64,000 nt of DNA, from contig CM055756.1 of assembly GCA_029465975.1 (NCBI GenBank), forward strand, positions 7,922,805 through 7,986,804. The letters run 5' to 3'. Below are positions 24,901 through 35,500 of the stretch, one piece after another (the first letter of the stretch is position 1; each line of letters starts with the position of its first letter). The notes beneath the pieces are model-generated. The model ran no database searches. It was not told the DNA's origin and saw nothing but the letters and a program-made list of their open reading frames with translations. Made by a program: the position numbers and the translations under genes. The DNA comes from Dallia pectoralis. Taxonomy: Eukaryota > Chordata > Actinopteri > Esociformes > Umbridae.

Positions 24901-26225
24901 ATACATGATAGGCTAATAGGTTATTAGAATTGTATGGGTGATTTTCGATAGTAAATATCGGATCAACACATCTCTAACAGGCGTGACTACGTTTACGGCG
25001 TACAAAACGCACGCGACGACACGTCGAACTTGACGTCCGCAGAGCGAAAAACGTGTCGCCGTAGCGGCAACGAATAGTAAAAGACGAGGACTTACTTTGT
25101 CGTTGACCAACAGCTCAATGGGGTTGTTTCCCCACTCGATGAGCACAATCTCGTTGGCCTGTCCTGGCACCGCGTAGGAGAACGGGGTCCCTATACCCGG
25201 GAGGGCGCGTGACTTGAGCCACATGCACACGGTGAACGCGTACATCTCAGGTAGGCTCTTCTTGATGCGTCCGTACAGGTAGTTGGTGCGCAGAGGCAGA
25301 GACACCTTGAAATCTTCCGGGGACTTGAACGCGTTGTTGCCTGGAGACAAACAGGTGGCAATGTGATTTGTGTTTGACTTATTTCACCGGACAAGACGAC
25401 TGTGGAGAAACACAAACCCGGGAGCTGTATAAATGAACCGCCTCGCTCGGTGGGAGAGAACGTAGATCTCACTTTCACGGGGATTCGATCACGGAAAGGT
25501 GACGCCGTGAATGTTAGACCGCCTGGCGACGAAACACACCGGTTATACAGGGTAAATATTAGTTTAATCTACCTGCCTACACCTTGACTACAGACATGAC
25601 TGCAACTTCGGTCTAACCACTGATGACAATTGTCCCTGGTGGCGCTCATGTAGGCCAAACAATTTATTTCACTTTTATTTTACCAGGGAGACACAGTGAG
25701 GCAGAGGTCTCATTTTCAAGCGTGCCATGGGAACATCAACTCACAAATACAATAACAATTAAAGACAGACGCATACGATTAACAGATATACTGACGACGG
25801 TCGACGCAATCAATTAAAACAAATTCAACCCTCACTAAATGAAACCTGTGTCAGCAGCCAATGATAGGTCTCATAGGTCAACAATGGGCCGTCCTGTTGA
25901 CAGACAGACTCGTTTGTTCCTAGTTTCTGCTGACCACAACCGTCGGCCCATCCTGATGAAGCTCCACTCAACCGCAGGTGTTGGACTCCCATGACTTGGA
26001 TGTGAAGGTCGTGGTGACGAAAATGGATAATGATATTATGAATCGTGAATATGAATGCAAATGTTGATACCCACTAGTGAACGGCTTTAGGTCTTTAAGC
26101 ATTGATTAGGTGTCCTTGAAACTGCATGTTGTATTCAACATTTGGTGCAAACAAACGGAGACCGTGTGAGAGAGGTGGTGTGAGAGAAAGCAGGTAAGAA
26201 AGCAAATCAGAGGCTGTATGGAGTT

Positions 26226-26259
<34 letters not shown>

Positions 26260-29200
26260 AGAGAGGGAGAGAGACAGGGAGAGAGAGAGGGAGGGAGAGA
26301 GAGAGGGAGGGAGAGAGAGACATAGAGGGAGATATGGTGGCGGGAGTAAGGCAGTAGAGAAAAACAGGCACAGAGAAAAGTGCATGAAAATAATGAGTTA
26401 CATGAGGAGAGAGGGAGGCGGTTTCCAAATGAAAAGACCCCAAGTGCATAGAGAAACCATCAAGGACATACGTTTGATGGTCATACGATCTCTTTCTCCT
26501 AACCAGGAACTCAGCAGACTCAGCCGCCGCTACTATAGTAACAGCAATAATTCAAAAGTAATGAACGTGTCTGTTGCGTCTAAAATAAGGACGGAGACAG
26601 AGAACGCATCACAGTCAGAGTGTAACCGCAGCTGTTATCACATGCGCGTCTCACCAGAATTTAAAAGAATCTCCGACAAAGAGAAAATGAACAAGGGGAA
26701 ACAAAAATAGCAAAAAGGAACGAGAATCAAAGAGTATGAAAGAGAACCGGGGGATAGAAGGCCGCCGAAGAAACAGTATTCAGAAGGAGATGAGTTTTGG
26801 GGTATTGAAATAGAGAAGGAAAAGTCTGTGATGAGCAGGCCGGGGAAAAAGATTAACAATGTATTTTTCATTCACATTTCTCTCACTCTGGTATACCCTT
26901 TAGCTGACGTAAATAATGATAGTGATTGGGGGAAAAGTATGAATGAGAACTAAGGAAGGACCACGGTTCTCCAATTCTCACTAGCTCTGCAATTCTCTTG
27001 GGCTTAAGCAAAATAAGGATGTTTAGTTAGGATAGTTGCCCGAAGCTGTTTTGAGAGCTTAAGATTCTTTGACCTGCAATATGTAGATGCAGCGGCAGAG
27101 CACCCGGACATTACAACTAGGAGATACACCCAGTATACTTCAGGCGCACCTCTCACATATTCTGGATGCATTGTCAGCTCTTCCACATCTTCTGGATCCA
27201 TTGTCAGATCTTTCCCATCTTCTGGATCCTTTGTCAGACATCTCACATCTACTGGATCCACAGTCAGACCTCCCACGTCTCCTGGATCCACAGTCAGAAC
27301 TCCCACATCTCCTGGGTCCACGGTCAGACCAGACCAGTCCGGAGGGCAACCAAGCAAGTTATTTTTGCACATTGCTCTACCCCATTGCTCTACTTCCAGT
27401 GCATATACCCCCAGCCTTCCTGAGGCGAAACGTTGTAAGGCTCTTAAATCATTATGGTCCATTGTCCCTCCATCCTCTCTAGGGACTTACATCAGGACCT
27501 CCCGCACCACTCCACCAACCGGGATCCTCCAGAAAGCCCGGAAGCAGCCTCCTCTACTGAGTGATGCTATTAGTGCCATACAGGACCGTGGTGATGGTAG
27601 AACAGGACTACCCAGACTAGGTCTGGTGTTCATACATTTTATGACCCCCCATAAATCTTTGATCTGACATCAATTCGCTCATCTCAAACATCAAGGAGGT
27701 TGTGATTGTTTGCCCAATTTCCCAAGCCCCCCCCCCACTACAATATGGATTGCTTGAGAGACAGCATTACATGTAGGCACCTGTGGGAACTCCACTCATG
27801 GCTCAAATAAACTGCGATTACGTTGACATTCCATTTGTGGACTCATTTGACTGTTTGGATAAATGCTAGGCATAAAATGGAGGATGGTGTTTGATGTTCA
27901 AATGCTAATAGAGCTACGCTACTGACAAACAATATTTCCCTGGCACTGCAATGGTAATCGTGCCGACACAAAATTTGATTTTTAAATGTCTAGGGGATTT
28001 TGCACCAAAACATACAAAGTCTATTGTCTGAACTGAACTGCATTAAGATCTGGGCCTCAGACAAACCTGGAGATATTTGTTCCATTTTCAGCATCAATTG
28101 AGGCAAATCGAGTCTTAGAAATCGCATTGGTGGGTTACAATGTGCACAGAGTTGATTCAGCTTTGCTTCTGATTATCGGATATTTTTCCTGTTGCCAGAT
28201 CCATGTTTGGTCTTGTATTGCGACTAAAACAAACACATGTTTGACTCATCTACCCAGAGCACATCCAGTAGTTTTTGCCTTAACCCAGGTGTTGTCTAGC
28301 AAACATTAGTTGAGTCTTGAGAGCAGTCTTTTTCCTTTCGTACCTTCCCTGCAGCCTAAGTTCGCTCACTCTCTTTCTTATGGTTGACTCATACAGTTCG
28401 ACATTGATTGTGACAAGAGAGCTCTGTAGTTTCATTGATGTTACCCGAGGGATCTTAGAGACCTCAATAAGCATTCTTTAGTCGGCTACATGATTGTATT
28501 TGGAGGAATGACTTTCCCCATTTAAGGTAGCCAGTGGTCTGGATTTCTTTTCATTTGTAGATGAAACATTGGACAGTGGAAATATGAATATCAAATTGTT
28601 TGGTGAGGGTTTTGTAAGTCAAACCGTTCTTGCTAACGCAGTAGATAATTTAATGTGTGCTCATAAGAGGAGATGTAGATGATTGAGCGTGTGAGAAAGC
28701 ATTACATTAAATCCGAACACTCAACATTTACATTTTTGCCACTCGTACCCAGAGCAACTTACATCCATTATTGATGAAATACATCCAGTACCTAGAACAC
28801 ATTTCAAATTACTGCATTACTGTTACACTGGTGTGAAGAGGGTCTAATTGAGCCAGATTAAAGCTTGGGTTGACTAGGCAACCGTGTACTCACTTCTCTC
28901 AAGTTCAGTGATCCTCTCCAGCAGTGAGGTGAGGGTGCTTTCCGTGCGCTGACGATGTGCGGCGGTCTCGTTGTAAAGCAGGCTCTTCTCTTCCTCCAGT
29001 TCGGCCACTTTCTTCAGCAGCTGGCCCTCCAGGGTCCCCAGGTGATGTTTCAGCAGCTCCCGAAGCTCTGCCGGCAGGGGCCCCCCTCCACTCACACCTG
29101 GTGTTGCTGCTGCTGACAAGTTAGAACGCAACTGCTGTAGCTGGGATTGGGGGGGGGTAGATGGGGGAGAAGAAGAGCGTGAGAGATGTTCCTGTATTCA

Positions 29201-30334
29201 ATAGTCTATTGTTCAGTCAGAAGGTGTTTTCGGCTGTGTTCTGACTGGATTGAGGAAACGGAGGGTGATCAGTGCATGTTGGTGGAGATGCTTTTTGGGC
29301 ACCATGAGATATAGTGACATGCACCACCTGAACCGTAGAAACAAATACAAGAATATGTATTTATTTCATACTATTTATATATGAGAGGTAACATCTAATG
29401 GACACTCAACAATTAATCGAGGTGATTCGAAAAAATAATTGCAAAACCCACTTATCCACAGTTTGTCGCCTTGTGCCGTCATCGTGTTTTCGCTGAAACT
29501 TCACTTTTCTTCATATAGATCATTTCATGTAATGCGTATTTCACATTAAATCATAAAGTCCACCCCCAGAAGAGCACTCCTATCTCCCATGAAGAAACAT
29601 TGACATGGATCCAGCCAAACCTCTCCCAGAACTGCCCAGGCACAAGGCGTAGAAGAAGCCTCCGCTCCAAAGACGAAGAAGCCATCCTGTGGAGGAACAA
29701 CGCTTCCAGGGGCTCAACGGCCGAATAACCCACCCAGAGATACGGGTCAGAGCCAGGGATAGTAATCGCACGAACCGAAACGGCCCTGAACAGCAGAAGC
29801 TCGTTCCGAGCAGAACACACCAAACACGCCCCTTGGTGGTCATTAAGGAAGAAGGCAGCTACACAGAGACGAGAAAGGCACAGAGCCCGGTCTCTAGACA
29901 ACAACAATAGCCGGCAACCTTGCAGAGACAAACTGAATACTACGTCCGAGGGGGGGAATGTAACCCAAAATGGTCAGTTATATTGCAGTAGCAAATAAGA
30001 GGACAGAAATAGATAACAAAACACAATCACAATCTGTTTATAATACAAATGCTAGCAAATGCAGATGGGAAATATGATAAAACGGAGGTGAAAAACAAAA
30101 GGTGCCCTAAAAGAATAGAATTTACATATTTTTTTAAAGGATGCCTGTATTCAAAATAGGTGGTTGAGACACAGTTGCGTCAGTCCCTTTTTCTTTGAAC
30201 TACATTACATTTTGTATAATTTCAAACAGAAGATATATGTTTTCTGTCATTTCTGCAAATTAGTACCACAAGTATTTACCAGTTTCTCTATGCAAACCTG
30301 AATTAGTAAAAGAGTCACATATGGCTGTTAAAAT

Positions 30335-30367
<33 letters not shown>

Positions 30368-33300
30368 ATCTAACTATATGTATATATATATATATATACC
30401 AATATGAGATATTTAGATTCTCTTTCAATTTTGCCAAGTTATATATACTGTGGATGGTTAATAAACCATACACACTATCACGGTTCCTAGTGGGCTAGGA
30501 GGGTGTTAGTGAGTTAATTTGGTCACAGCTGGTTTACATTGGGATTTAATTAGAGTATCACGGCTGTTGTGGATTTGGTGATTATGTGTGTTTAAAAGTC
30601 ACTGTATTTACAGTTGTTGGTTATTATTTTGAAAGTGACAATGTTATATAGAGAGGTGAGTGTTTATGACGTGTTGCTGATGCTGCTGTTGTTGTTTGAA
30701 TGTTTTTTATAAGCCGCTGTTTAGGGCATTTTCATTTCAAACAAGTTAGTGTTTTCGCCGTTCACGTTTGTTTTACGTTTGTGTTCAAATAAACCTGTCT
30801 TTTGAACGGACACCTGGCTCTGCACATGGCTTTTATGCACTACACCACCTGAAAGCGTGACACACACACACACACACACACATCAAGTTTATAGTTATCC
30901 CTTTGAACTGAACTCCAGCACTGGATGAAAGTGGTTCGGCGATTGATTGTAGAAAAAGAGCAAAACGTAACAGAGCAAAAAATCATGTAAATATAATACA
31001 GATTTTGCCCAAATGCAGAGCATTACGATTGAGACAAATCAAAACAAGTAGGCCATGCTACAGCCTTACTTCTGGGTCTGGTGTGGCTGCATGGAGGCAT
31101 GAGTGTGTATAAAATCAGCGAAGAGTGGACATTATTTCTTATGAAAACTACGGAGACAGATAAACACAACAATGTTCCAGTCGGGTTTACACGAGACCCT
31201 GGAAGAGGTATTTGCCTTTCAACGTGATTATTTGTCTGTCGGTAGAAATTATCTGCACCGGAGTTGTTTAGCAAGAATGCACAGAATGTTTCTGATTGGC
31301 AAAGTTAACGTTTTTATTTAAATCTATTTATTTAAATCTATGGAAAGTCGCTCCAATTGATTAATAGCCATGATCCCGAACACCTCCAGAGGGCTGTAAG
31401 TACTTTGGAAAGAACAGAAATATATTGCACAATCCAAGTGTGTGAAGGTCTTACAGACTTAACCAATGAAAGTACAACATTGAATGAATTTCATTGAATT
31501 AATTTGGTGACAAATTATGTTTCTAACATCTATTTGCCGGTAAGATTATTCACTTCAAGTACACAGAGGACTTGAAACATCATGACCAGGTTAAGCAAAT
31601 AAAGTTAATCTCCTAACAAGGGCACATTTCCAAGACTTGGTAGATTAGATGGTAAGTGCACAATCAGTTCTCATAGTCAACGAGAAGAAATGGGCAGGAG
31701 TAAAGACCTGAGCAACTTTGGCAAGAACCAGATTGTTATGGCCAGACAACAGGGTCAGTTCATCTCAGAAATGGCAAGGCTTGTGTGGAGCTCCCGGTCA
31801 GCTGTGGTCAGTACCTACCTACAGTGGTCATAGGAGGCACAAAACACAAACCGGCCACAGGGTCCTGGTTCATTGATGCACAAGGGCAATTTCATCTGGT
31901 CAAAATCAACAGAAGGTCCACTGTGGCTCAAGTCACCAAAATGTTCATGATGTTTACGGGAGGAATGTGTCAGAACACATATTTAACCCTGTTGTGTACG
32001 GCGCTGTGAAGCTGCCAGCGTGTTAAAGTGCCAATAATGACCGTTGTCAACTATCAACAGCGCCTACAGTGGGTGTCAGAACTAGGCCTTAGAACAGTGG
32101 AAGAAGTTTGCCTGGTCCGATGAGTCCCGTTTGAAAGTGGCACTGGCGCCATGGCACACTGCTCACATGGTTCAGGAATGATTTGTGGAATATGACGAAG
32201 AGTTACGGGTTGTGCCTTGGAATCCGCAGATCTCAATCCGATTCAGCGTCTGCGGGATGTGCTGAACCAACAGGTCTGATCTACAGCGATTCCACCTCGT
32301 TGCTTACAGAACTTGAAGGATCTGCTCCTAACGACTGGTGCCAGATACCACAGGACACATGGGTCTTGCAGAGTCCATCACCCGGCGCGATATTGGCGGC
32401 ACGTGTAAAACAGCATATCGGTCATAATGTTTTGGCTGCTCAGTGTATATGAGTGTTGGATTTTTCATTGATATATTAAATGATACCAGACCAATTGCAA
32501 TCACATGTGTGGTATGCCAAAACATTAGAAAATGTCTTGAGCGAATACTTATACAATGTATAGATATTAGAGGATACTCTTTAGGGCTGATGTGCCTGTA
32601 AGTTTTATTTATATATATTTAAATGTTATATGTTAGATTGTATTGTTGTGTATTTGCTGTATTTAGTAACGATGGAAGCAGCACTGCAGTATGTCTGGAA
32701 GGGCTGTGTCCCCTGGTTTAATATCATGCACTGTTGCTTTACCTCAGTCTTTGTGAGTGAGAGAAGTGTGCATTTGACATATACAGTCCACGCCATGGGA
32801 GTTTTTGCCAGTGTCACATATTCTAAAGCCCATGGACAAGGAGGTGTTCAATGCAGTTCAAGTAGTCTATGTCGACATTTGAAATTGGTTGTCGAAGGGT
32901 TTGTCCGCAAACATACTCTTATATAGCAAAGCACTAAGGTTACCTGATGGGCGGAGCTAAAATGCAAGTTCAGTGACATCCATTGGTGGATGAGGGTTTA
33001 GGATGGATCAGATCCTAACATTATGGGCATGCACACATGTTGTGTACATAACAACATAGTACGCATTGACACCCTGCAGTAATGCAAATACAGAATAAAA
33101 GGTCGATTGATTAAGGTTACATGTGCAGCGAGTTTGATTTCACGAAGTTGCATAACATATAGCCTATGACCTCAATATAATCAGACAGATTGGGCTGTGT
33201 CCTTAAGGGTATACTGTATTCCTACACTCCACTTGACAAGGGTCCTAGCGGTTTCAGTAAACAGTGGCATAGTGCACTCTAAAGGCAATAATGCGCAATT

Positions 33301-34143
33301 TGGCATATAGCCAGATATATGCTCTCATGATGCTGTGAGACAACACATAACACAGTGGATACAAAGATAACGTGGCATAGTACATGTAATAATAAGAGAG
33401 TGTGTGGCTTTGCATTAAAATGTAAATGTCTAAACATTTTCAAATGCCTATCTAGGCTCAACTGGGTGGCAACTCACGGTGTTGAGACACTTTTGTGTTG
33501 AGACACATTTGTGTTGTAAGATGTCTATTAATAACTGCTTTAATTCTTCAATAGTAAATGCTCATTGATAGAAACGTGGCCAATGGGTGTCATGTCACAG
33601 AAGGTGAAGTGACAATGACAACATTCACTTCTACGTATGTTTGGTGTGTTCAGGGAAAATATAAAAATACATAAAAACAACAGTGCACAATTATCCATTA
33701 TTTCTTACCTCCAGATTCTCCAGGCGACCCTTGAGGCCCTGCATGGTCTTCCCTAGCTGGTCTATAGTCTCCGTGGGGTCCCTTGGCAGGTCTCCCATCG
33801 TGTTCTTGCTGTAGTCCTTCCGCCTGGAGCTGCCTCTGGACCTGCCCGCAGAGTCCTCCTCCGCGGACTCGCAGCGGGACAGTTTGGAGTTCAGCTCTTT
33901 GATGGTCCCCTGCTGGGTCACTATGGTCTCCTTCTGCCGAAGCACGGTCTCTCGGAGATTGAAGATGGTGCTCTGCAGCTCGTCCTCCCCGGGACTGGTG
34001 ATCTGTACGCGGTTACCGGTGGGGTCAAACGGGCATTTGGGGTCGGACCCCGCCGGTACCGCGGAGCAGAGGAAGCGGCTCCCTGTCGTCGCATCAGTCC
34101 GTCCTCCGACCAGGTACAAAAGTACAACTATGTAAGTGAGCAT
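18727..34143 (-). CDS. nptx2: Neuronal pentraxin 2-like, five exons, 444 aa
   Basis: Join of exons 33709-34143, 28894-29140, 25096-25340, 19626-19805 and 18727-18954 (minus strand), 1335 nt with stop. Neuronal pentraxins are secreted synaptic proteins that multimerise through an N-terminal coiled coil and cluster AMPA receptors with a C-terminal pentraxin domain. Here residues 1 to about 17 look like a signal peptide, about 50-225 are heptad-rich with the family block NTMGDLPRDP, and about 228-444 form the pentraxin domain with HICVTWTT (pentraxin signature) and the calcium-site region. Wording such as FKVSLPLRTNYLYG, GENLAPWHPIKPGG and FDATQAFVGEL matches NPTX2 better than NPTX1. Mammalian NPTX2 is about 431 aa. 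All introns are GT-AG and exon phases join without a break. Fish may have two nptx2 copies; I cannot tell which this is. Confidence 0.95.
19626..19805 (-). CDS. nptx2: nptx2 exon 4: pentraxin signature exon
   Basis: Sixty codons, phase 0 at both ends. It begins with GTG (Val) after acceptor ACATAG and carries SDGRWHHICVTWTTRDGSWE, which contains the His-x-Cys-x-Thr-Trp-x-Thr pentraxin signature. It continues through ENLAPWHPIKPGG to ILGQEQ at donor GTAAGG. Confidence 0.96.
19899..20798. repeat. ~65-bp satellite, about 14 copies, in nptx2 intron 3
   Basis: The unit runs from AGCATGTTAGAAGACATTTCC through AAAACATAGCCAATATGCAT to AGCTGCTAGCTGC and a variable T run. Copies differ by point changes and by T-run length. 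Pairs of adjacent variant types alternate between about 20090 and 20530, suggesting local two-unit duplication. It lies 94 bp from the acceptor of exon 4. Confidence 0.95.
21337..21846 (+). mobile_element. Solo LTR, 510 bp, in nptx2 intron 3
   Basis: Begins TGTCATGGTT and ends CCCTGACA. Inside are TATA-like CTATATAG near 21473 and AATAAA at 21775-21780, in the order expected for an LTR on the plus strand. Flanks CATTC and AATTC agree in four of five bases, a probable decayed 5-bp duplication. No internal region remains. Confidence 0.72.
23920..24420 (-). other. CpG-rich block with open frame and donor, possible alternative exon of nptx2
   Basis: Inside intron 3, 24111-24420 is unusually rich in CpG for this neighbourhood. 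On the minus strand an ATG at 24147 opens a 76-codon frame (MSGGEEDRSVKQ...RTLLIWCK) that ends exactly at a strong donor, AAA|GTAAGT, at 23920/23919. The donor is phase 0, matching the phase of exon 4. I recognise no domain in the peptide. It could be an alternative first exon, another transcript's exon, or chance. Confidence 0.25.
25096..25340 (-). CDS. nptx2: nptx2 exon 3: start of the pentraxin domain
   Basis: Begins after TGTCTCCAG with the last two bases of a Ser codon and encodes NNAFKSPEDFKVSLPLRTNY, the FTVCMWLKS strand with a disulfide Cys, then GIGTPFSYAVPGQANEIVLI and PIELLVNDK. It ends at donor GTAAGT, phase 0. The exon and its flanks are much richer in CpG than the surrounding introns. 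Confidence 0.96.
26225..26331. repeat. (GA)n / GGGA microsatellite in nptx2 intron 2
   Basis: GA run followed by imperfect GAGAGGGA repeats. Confidence 0.93.
27155..27335. repeat. 30-bp minisatellite, about six copies, in nptx2 intron 2
   Basis: Units of the type CCACATCTTCTGGATCCA followed by a CAGTCAGA-type block, diverged among themselves. Because the unit is a multiple of three, frames stay open on both strands (10-residue repeats such as LLDPLSDLSH forward and TVDPGDVGGL reverse). I see no independent sign of a gene. Confidence 0.88.
28130..28640 (-). pseudogene. Tc1-like transposase N-terminal relic in nptx2 intron 2
   Basis: Minus-strand frame 28280-28474 reads SKIPRVTSMKLQSSLVTINV, then YESTIRKRVSELRLQGR and KKTALKTQLMFARQHL, the helix-turn-helix and KK-L---FA--H segment of Tc1 transposases. 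After a frameshift, WVDES follows (first catalytic Asp region). The rest is missing. Confidence 0.72.
28894..29140 (-). CDS. nptx2: nptx2 exon 2: second coiled coil
   Basis: Encodes a Gly/Pro-rich linker and then ELRELLKHHLGTLEGQLLKK, VAELEEEKSLLYNET and TESTLTSLLERITELER, a coiled coil with an N-glycosylation sequon at NET. The donor is GTGAGT and the last base begins a split Ser codon (phase 1). Two acceptors six bases apart are possible: exon start 29140 (after a C-rich tract ending TCCCAG) or 29134 (after CTACAG). They differ by Leu-Gln. Confidence 0.93.
29545..29957 (+). mobile_element. Possible LTR-retrotransposon 3' remnant in nptx2 intron 1
   Basis: A GC-richer stretch than its surroundings, ending in a purine tract GAGGGGGGGAA directly followed by TGTAAC, the arrangement of a polypurine tract next to a 3' LTR on the plus strand. 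Open frames exist on both strands but I recognise no domain. Confidence 0.35.
30339..30400. repeat. (TA)n microsatellite
   Basis: Two TA/TATG runs separated by AAATCTAACTATATG. Confidence 0.9.
30476..30862 (+). mobile_element. Solo LTR, 387 bp, in nptx2 intron 1
   Basis: Begins TATCACGG (a mutated TGTCACGG) and ends AGCGTGACA. AATAAA lies at 30788-30793. CACAC flanks both ends (30471-30475 and 30863-30867), though the right copy is part of a CA run. Confidence 0.65.
31570..32450 (+). mobile_element. Nearly full-length, decayed Tc1/mariner element in nptx2 intron 1
   Basis: The 5' region matches the block at 52165-52345 (CTCCTAACAAGG, GTAGATTAGATGG, TAAAGACC-GAGC). Translated traces include KDLSNFGKNQIVMARQQGQF, NRRSTVAQVTK and WSDESRL. 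The 3' region carries LNQQV, GGTGCCAGATACCACAGGAC and CATAATGTTTTGGCTGCTCAGTGTA. Multiple frameshifts; no intact transposase. Confidence 0.75.
33709..34143 (-). CDS. nptx2: nptx2 exon 1: signal peptide and first coiled coil
   Basis: Encodes 145 residues. The ATG at 34143-34141 has an in-frame TAA immediately upstream, which settles the start. The hydrophobic beginning MLTYIVVLLYLVGG is a signal peptide, followed by FLCSAVP with a family-conserved Cys. Then come IFNLRETVLRQKETIVTQQG and the Cys in LSRCES, typical of neuronal pentraxins and used for inter-subunit disulfides in the family. It ends LKGRLENLE at donor GTAAGA, phase 0. Confidence 0.95.
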
Positions 34144-34540
34144 ATTACCGACTATATAAGAGAAACGACTCCTGGTATCTTGGAAAAGTCCTCAAAAAAA
34201 TCACCTAAGTATCCGCTGAATCATATGAACTGTGCGTCTGCAAAACCCAAACTCCAAATGACATAAATCCTATTGATCAGGACATCGGATCTGACATGAG
34301 AGCATTTTTAAATAACATCAAACAGAACTTCAAAACCTTTAAAACTGTCTTCAGAGCTGCACGTATATACGCTATAATAAGCCAACCAACATATATAGTG
34401 ACAAATGCAGCTGTGCTGGCAAATCACATTTTAGCAAAAAAATAAATATGAATGAATATATTTTATATTTTATTTTATATAAAAGTCATGCATCTGTTCC
34501 GTCATCTTATCCGTCCTCCCCACACACACAGTCAGTAGTG
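34144..34540 (-). other. nptx2: Probable 5' UTR of nptx2
   Basis: Lies between the start codon and the TATA box. The transcription start near 34540 is inferred from the usual ~30-bp spacing. The start codon has T at -3, a weak context. Confidence 0.45.
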
Positions 34541-34567
34541 CTGTGAATAACAGTGGAAGAGCTTTAG

Positions 34568-34577
34568 CCTATATAGG
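34568..34577 (-). promoter_or_regulatory. nptx2: nptx2 TATA box
   Basis: CCTATATAGG, preceded on the minus strand by GGGCGCGCGC. It is about 425 bp upstream of the start codon, in the right orientation for a core promoter. Confidence 0.6.
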
Positions 34578-34640
34578 GCGCGCGCCCTGCGCGTGTCACT
34601 CATCATCATCATCTGTTTAAGCTCACTGATCTTTTCCTTA

Positions 34641-34648
34641 TACGTCAT
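34641..34648 (-). promoter_or_regulatory. nptx2: CRE-like site upstream of nptx2
   Basis: ATGACGTA on the minus strand, about 65 bp upstream of the TATA box. NPTX2 is an activity-induced gene in mammals, for which a CREB-type site would be fitting; binding is inferred. Confidence 0.4.
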
Positions 34649-34677
34649 GATTGAAACAGCCATATCCATTGCAATGC

Positions 34678-34682
34678 ATTGG
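34678..34682 (-). promoter_or_regulatory. nptx2: CCAAT box upstream of nptx2
   Basis: CCAAT on the minus strand about 100 bp upstream of the TATA box. Confidence 0.35.
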
Positions 34683-34699
34683 GTGATTTATAAACACGA

Positions 34700-35249
34700 A
34701 TAGGGTTGTGAGACAGTGTGTGGTTGGTTAGTATCAGTCCAGTATATATGCCAAATATCATAACTCCAATGAAGTTAGAAGTTACACGTGGCTGTCTATG
34801 AAGTAAATGTAAATTCAGTCCTTAAATTTATATTTCTAAAAACCTATTGCGGATTTGAAATCTAAAATAGGATAACAAAAAAATCGAAACTGATGTGCAC
34901 AACACTTTAGACTAACAGTCTGTTAAAACCGTAGGCTATAACAATGCGTTAGAGACATAAATAACAATAAAAACAGTTATTTCAAAACTCCACCTCATGT
35001 TGAGTAGCTTTGCAAAGAGAATGAGTTTCACCCAGTAAACTATATTTATTTAGGATTTAGAAAAGATTTAGGAAGACTTCTGCCATGCTGTCAGGCAATA
35101 TTAATGGCATTGTTACAAAATGTATGATTTTTTATGTATTGTTCAAGTATGTTACGAGGTAAACTTCTGTCCCCGCCAGAGGGTTAATACAAAAAAATGG
35201 TGGTGTAAATTCAGACTTTTTATGAATGTGAAAGGAGTTGATGCTGTTT
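34700..35249. other. nptx2 upstream flank, no gene seen
   Basis: AT-rich DNA without a supportable feature. Confidence 0.5.
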
Positions 35250-35500
35250 TCCATGTGTTGTGACACATTCCACCCTGTAATATCATTGCCATTTTTGGCG
35301 ACTTGTGCCACAGTAGATCTTCTGTTGTGCACCGGGGCCTCCCACTCCTCTTTCTGTTCTGGTTAGAGTCCGTTTACGCTGTTCTGTGAAGGGAGTAGTA
35401 CACAGCATTGTACAAGATTGTTTATTGGCAATTTCTCGCGTAGAATAGTGTTTGTCTCAGAACAAGAAGGACTGAAGTGTTTCAGAAGAAACTATTTAAC
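35250..35500 (-). mobile_element. Tc1 relic (minus orientation)
   Basis: GTTGTGCACCGGGGCCTCCC, CACTCCTCTTTCTGTTCTGG, CTGTGAAGGGAGTAGTACAC and TTGGCAATTTCTCGC form the reverse complement of a common fish Tc1 transposase start. The same block recurs at 44029-44290 and 45881-46190. Confidence 0.72.

Noticed and set aside
27004..27482. Open frames on both strands through the 30-bp repeat
   Set aside because: Openness follows from a repeat length divisible by three. No domain, and the repeat lies inside an nptx2 intron.
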